Positions 61,524 through 64,000 of a DNA stretch of 64,000 nucleotides are shown piece by piece. The stretch lies in contig NZ_CP115670.1 of assembly GCF_027886475.1 (NCBI RefSeq), positions 2,232,001-2,296,000 of the forward strand, given 5' to 3'. The translations under genes were made by a program, and so were the position numbers. The stretch comes from Corynebacterium sp. SCR221107. GTDB taxonomy: Bacteria > Actinomycetota > Actinomycetes > Mycobacteriales > Mycobacteriaceae. Position 1 is the first letter of the stretch, and each line of letters starts with the position of its first letter. The notes beneath the pieces are model-generated. The model was not told where the DNA came from and searched no databases. It saw nothing but the letters and a program-made list of their open reading frames with translations.

Positions 61524-61561
61524 AAAGGGTCCCGAAGCAATCTCTTGCCTCGGGACCCTTT
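61524..61561. terminator. Terminator of the iron operon
   Basis: AAAGGGTCCCGA and TCGGGACCCTTT form a perfect 12-bp stem with a 14-base loop, between the ATPase gene and the convergent DUF4233 gene. Confidence 0.85.
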
Positions 61562-61575
61562 GACGTCTCGCGGTC

Positions 61576-62004
61576 CTACATGTGCTGGGTGGTCAAAAGC
61601 CCGCGCTTCATGCGTTCGATCAAATTCTTGCGCAGGTAGAGCAGGTACGCCCACACCGCGATGAACAAGATCGCGATGAACCCCGCGCTCGGGTGCACGA
61701 AGGCCCCGCCAAGCGCGAAGACCTGGAGGACGAGGTCGGCCGGGATCGCCCACTTCACGAATTGGAGGAAACTCATGATCGTCATCGCCACGCCGACCGC
61801 GGTGATGTAAACCCAGTTGACGGTGGTCCAGTGCGCGCCGTTGTCCACCCGCAAGATAACCGTGAGCACCAACAGGTAGCTGATAGCCTCCATGAGCATC
61901 GTGCCGCTCATGACGCCGCGCACGCCCTTCAGGGGATCCTTGATCGGGGCGTGTCCGGGCCCGAGCGGGCCGTACTCGATGCTTTCCTCTTTCTTCTCGC
62001 TCAC
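61576..62004 (-). CDS. DUF4233 membrane protein
   Basis: A 142-residue membrane protein with about four spans (from VMSGTMLMEAISYLLVLTVI to GFIAILFIAVWAYLLYL) and a hydrophilic N-terminus. It belongs to the actinobacterial DUF4233 family, whose genes lie next to folC; function unknown. The GTG start overlaps the folC stop by 4 bp (GTGA), so it is translationally coupled. Confidence 0.88.
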   Translation of the reverse strand: MSEKKEESIEYGPLGPGHAPIKDPLKGVRGVMSGTMLMEAISYLLVLTVILRVDNGAHWTTVNWVYITAVGVAMTIMSFLQFVKWAIPADLVLQVFALGGAFVHPSAGFIAILFIAVWAYLLYLRKNLIERMKRGLLTTQHM

Positions 62005-63614
62005 GCGGGTTCCTTTCCAAACAGGGTCCGGGCCTCGCCCGCGGTAACTACCGACCCGGTGATGATAACACCGGCGCCGGACTGAATGTCGGTGTCCTCG
62101 GCCAGGGCCACGGCCTCCTCCACGGCTGCGGGCAGGTCGTGGGCCTCGTAGACGCGCTCGTCGCCGAAGATGTCGCGGGCATACTCGGCAAGCTCAAAGG
62201 CATCCATCGCGCGCGGGGAGGAATTGGTGGTCACGACGATCTCCGTGAGGTACGGCTCCAGCTCGCGCAGCACGCCGCGAACATCCTTGTCGCCCAGGCA
62301 GGCAACCACGCCGATCAACCGGGAGAATTCGAAGTCACGCTCAAGGGCCGCTCCTAAGGCCTTGGCGCCGTGGGGGTTGTGGGCGGCGTCGATGAACACG
62401 GTCGGGGTCGCGCGCACCCGCTCGAGGCGTCCCGGGGATTGCACGGTGGCAAAGCCCTCGCGCACGGTGTCGATGTCGAGGGCGCGCCCTGCACCCGCGC
62501 CGAAGAAGGCCTCCACCGCGGCCAGTGCGCAGGCGGCGTTATGCGCCTGGTGCTCGCCGGACAGCGGCAGGAAGATGTCCTCATAGTCGCCGCCGAGGCC
62601 GCGCAGGCTGAGTTGCTGACCGCCGACCGCGATCGCGGATGAGGTCACGCCGAATTCCACGCCGAAGCGGGCGACCTGCGCGTCCACGCTCACGGCCTGC
62701 TCGAGGATGACCTTCATCGCCGCCGGGTCCTGGGCGCCGATGATGGCCACGTTATCCGGCGGGGTGAGCAGGTCGTCGGCGTCCCAGCGGGACTTGATGA
62801 TGCCCGCCTTCTCGCCGGCGATCTGCTCGATGGTATCCCCCAAATAGTCGGTGTGGTCGAGCCCCACCGGCATGACCACGGCCACGTCGGAGTTGATGAC
62901 GTTGGTGGCATCCCAGCGCCCGCCCATCCCGACCTCCACGACCGCCACGTCGACCGGGGCGTCGGCGAAGGCGGCGTAGGCCATCGCGGTAAGCACCTCG
63001 AACTTGCTCATCTTCGGCCCGCCGTTATTTTCGGAAGTAGCGTCGACCATCTCCACATAGGGCTTGATCTCCTCCCAGATCCGCACATAGTCGCGCGGGT
63101 GGATGGGGCGACCGTCGATGCCGATGCGCTCGGTGACCAGCTGCAGGTGGGGGCTGGTCGTGCGCCCGGTGCGGCGATGGAAGGCGCGCATGAGCGATTC
63201 GATCATGCGCACGGTGGAGGTCTTGCCGTTGGTGCCTGCCACGTGGATGGCCGGAAAGGCCCGCTCGGGGTGGCCGAGCAGGTCCATGAGCAGCTCCATG
63301 CGCTCTAAGGTGGGGTCGATCTTGACCTCGGACCAGCGCTGGTCGAGCTCGGCCTCGACCGCCGCGAGCGCGGCGAGGTCCTCGTCGGTGATGGAGTCAT
63401 CGAGCGCCGCCTCGTCACCTTCTGCCGCCGGCTCGGCGGTGATCGGCAGGGTCAAACCGGTCTCGGTGAGCTTGAGCTCGCCGAGGTCGAAGCCCTCCTC
63501 CTCGTCCGCGATCAGCGAGGCCAGCTCCGCGAAGGAGTCCTCGTTGATGATGTCGTGCGAGTGCTGGGGCTGTTCTTGAGCTTGTTCCTGGGACTCGTGT
63601 TCGTCCTTAGGCAT
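62001..63614 (-). CDS. folC: Folylpolyglutamate / dihydrofolate synthase with acidic N-terminal extension
   Basis: Adds glutamate to folates, 537 residues. The Mur-ligase P-loop HVAGTNGKTSTVRMIES lies near residue 124, and TRSPHLQ-like TTSPHLQLVTERIGIDG near 152 and VVEVGMGGRWDATNVI near 215 confirm FolC. The first 85 residues are an acidic extension not found in the core enzyme (DEEEGFDLGELKL, EGDEAALDDSITDEDLAAL). The ATG overlaps the valS stop by one base (TAATG). Confidence 0.93.
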   Translation of the reverse strand: MPKDEHESQEQAQEQPQHSHDIINEDSFAELASLIADEEEGFDLGELKLTETGLTLPITAEPAAEGDEAALDDSITDEDLAALAAVEAELDQRWSEVKIDPTLERMELLMDLLGHPERAFPAIHVAGTNGKTSTVRMIESLMRAFHRRTGRTTSPHLQLVTERIGIDGRPIHPRDYVRIWEEIKPYVEMVDATSENNGGPKMSKFEVLTAMAYAAFADAPVDVAVVEVGMGGRWDATNVINSDVAVVMPVGLDHTDYLGDTIEQIAGEKAGIIKSRWDADDLLTPPDNVAIIGAQDPAAMKVILEQAVSVDAQVARFGVEFGVTSSAIAVGGQQLSLRGLGGDYEDIFLPLSGEHQAHNAACALAAVEAFFGAGAGRALDIDTVREGFATVQSPGRLERVRATPTVFIDAAHNPHGAKALGAALERDFEFSRLIGVVACLGDKDVRGVLRELEPYLTEIVVTTNSSPRAMDAFELAEYARDIFGDERVYEAHDLPAAVEEAVALAEDTDIQSGAGVIITGSVVTAGEARTLFGKEPA

Positions 63615-64000
63615 TAGCCCAGCTCCTCAAGGCGCGCGGTGATGCGTGCCACCTCTTCTTGGGCGACCTGCTGGCGGGCACGGATCTTGTCCACCACAGC
63701 CTCCGGCGCCTTGGCCAAAAAGGCCTCGTTGCCGAGCTTCTTTCCGGTGGTTTCCAGCTCCTTGGTGGCGGTGGCCAGGTCCTTTTCCAAGCGCTTGCGC
63801 TCGGCTGCCTTGTCGACGGTGCCGGAGGTGTCCAGGGAGACGACCACGGTGGCGTTCGACAGGCGCACCTCGATGCTTGCCGACGGCGCGAAGCCGTCCG
63901 CAGGGACGTCGATCTTCGCCAGCGAGCGCACCAGCGGCTCCTGCTCGGCCAGATCACAGCCGATGAAGTCGACGGCGGCCGGAACCTTCTGGGAGGGCTT
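63614..64000 (-). CDS. valS: Valyl-tRNA synthetase, C-terminal end (cut by window edge)
   Basis: Only the last 128 residues are in the window; the frame is open to position 64000. They form the ValS C-terminal coiled coil that holds t[23 protein letters not shown], then [20 protein letters not shown] and [18 protein letters not shown], ending ITARLEELG. valS-folC is the usual order. A CGTCGGCAAGC copy lies within. Confidence 0.92.
   Translation of the reverse strand, partial: KPSQKVPAAVDFIGCDLAEQEPLVRSLAKIDVPADGFAPSASIEVRLSNATVVVSLDTSGTVDKAAERKRLEKDLATATKELETTGKKLGNEAFLAKAPEAVVDKIRARQQVAQEEVARITARLEELG
63875..63885 (-). repeat. CGTCGGCAAGC motif, copy 18
   Basis: Exact copy inside valS, codons TCG GCA AGC (Ser-Ala-Ser). 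Confidence 0.85.

Noticed and set aside
1..64000. CRISPR array, prophage, tRNA or rRNA genes
   Set aside because: No regularly spaced repeats, phage structural genes or RNA-gene sequences were seen on either strand by eye; a tRNAscan or Infernal run would settle small RNAs.

Overview
The window is a stretch of high-GC actinobacterial chromosome. Gene content and order point to Corynebacterium: hrcA-hemW, fadD15-type ligase, malQ, dcp, idi, aecD, lepA/rpsT, holA-comEC-comEA, nadD-rsfS, proA-proB-obgE-rpmA-rplU-rne, ndk and folC-valS. The species cannot be told from the sequence alone. Many genes have a TANNNT -10 box six to eight bases before the start codon and no Shine-Dalgarno sequence, which is the leaderless arrangement common in this genus. 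I saw no tRNA, rRNA, CRISPR array or intact insertion sequence.

Layout. 1-4.2 kb: hrcA (cut by the window edge), hemW, an unknown gene and a FadD15-type acyl-CoA ligase, all on the minus strand. 4.8-12.7 kb: malQ, small membrane proteins, peptidase Dcp, a carboxylesterase, an N-terminally short maltokinase-like kinase, and idi. 12.8-15.3 kb: a visibly lower-GC two-gene unit coding for a DUF3558-type lipoprotein and a PPE-like Gly-rich protein that resembles a type VII secretion substrate. 15.7-23.5 kb: an ABC exporter, aecD-type C-S lyase, a luciferase-like monooxygenase, a BCCT osmolyte carrier and an AEC permease. 23.5-28.3 kb: a complete peptide/nickel-type ABC importer operon. 28.4-37.3 kb: a 41-residue unknown, a proline iminopeptidase-type hydrolase, a NatAB-like ABC system, an HNH nuclease, the YggS PLP protein, a second AEC permease, an FGGY kinase and an MT0933-type small protein. 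37.4-51.6 kb: the conserved housekeeping block for translation (lepA, rpsT, rsfS, obgE), replication (holA), DNA uptake (comEA/comEC), NAD (nadD) and proline (proA, proB). 51.7-52.3 kb: the decayed remains of an LPxTG pilin-like surface protein between obgE and rpmA. 52.5-64 kb: rpmA/rplU, RNase E/G, a small lipoprotein, ndk, an iron-siderophore ABC operon behind a perfect DtxR box, DUF4233-folC, and the 3' end of valS.

The most striking signal is not a gene. The non-palindromic 11-mer CGTCGGCAAGC occurs 18 times exactly in 64 kb, where roughly 0.03-0.1 is expected by chance. The copies are in both orientations (10 plus, 8 minus), in four reading phases of unrelated genes, and in three intergenic regions. 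Dense, dispersed, orientation-neutral and phase-neutral copies resemble the DNA uptake sequences of Neisseria and Pasteurellaceae, and this window also carries comEA and comEC. A role in DNA uptake is inference; a recombination, methylation or chromosome-organisation signal is also possible.

Other notable points are two perfect DnaA boxes 34 bp apart beside comEA, a solo PemK-like protein with a palindrome upstream, an RNase E with a duplicated acidic segment, and three convergent gene pairs whose stop codons overlap by exactly 4 bp.
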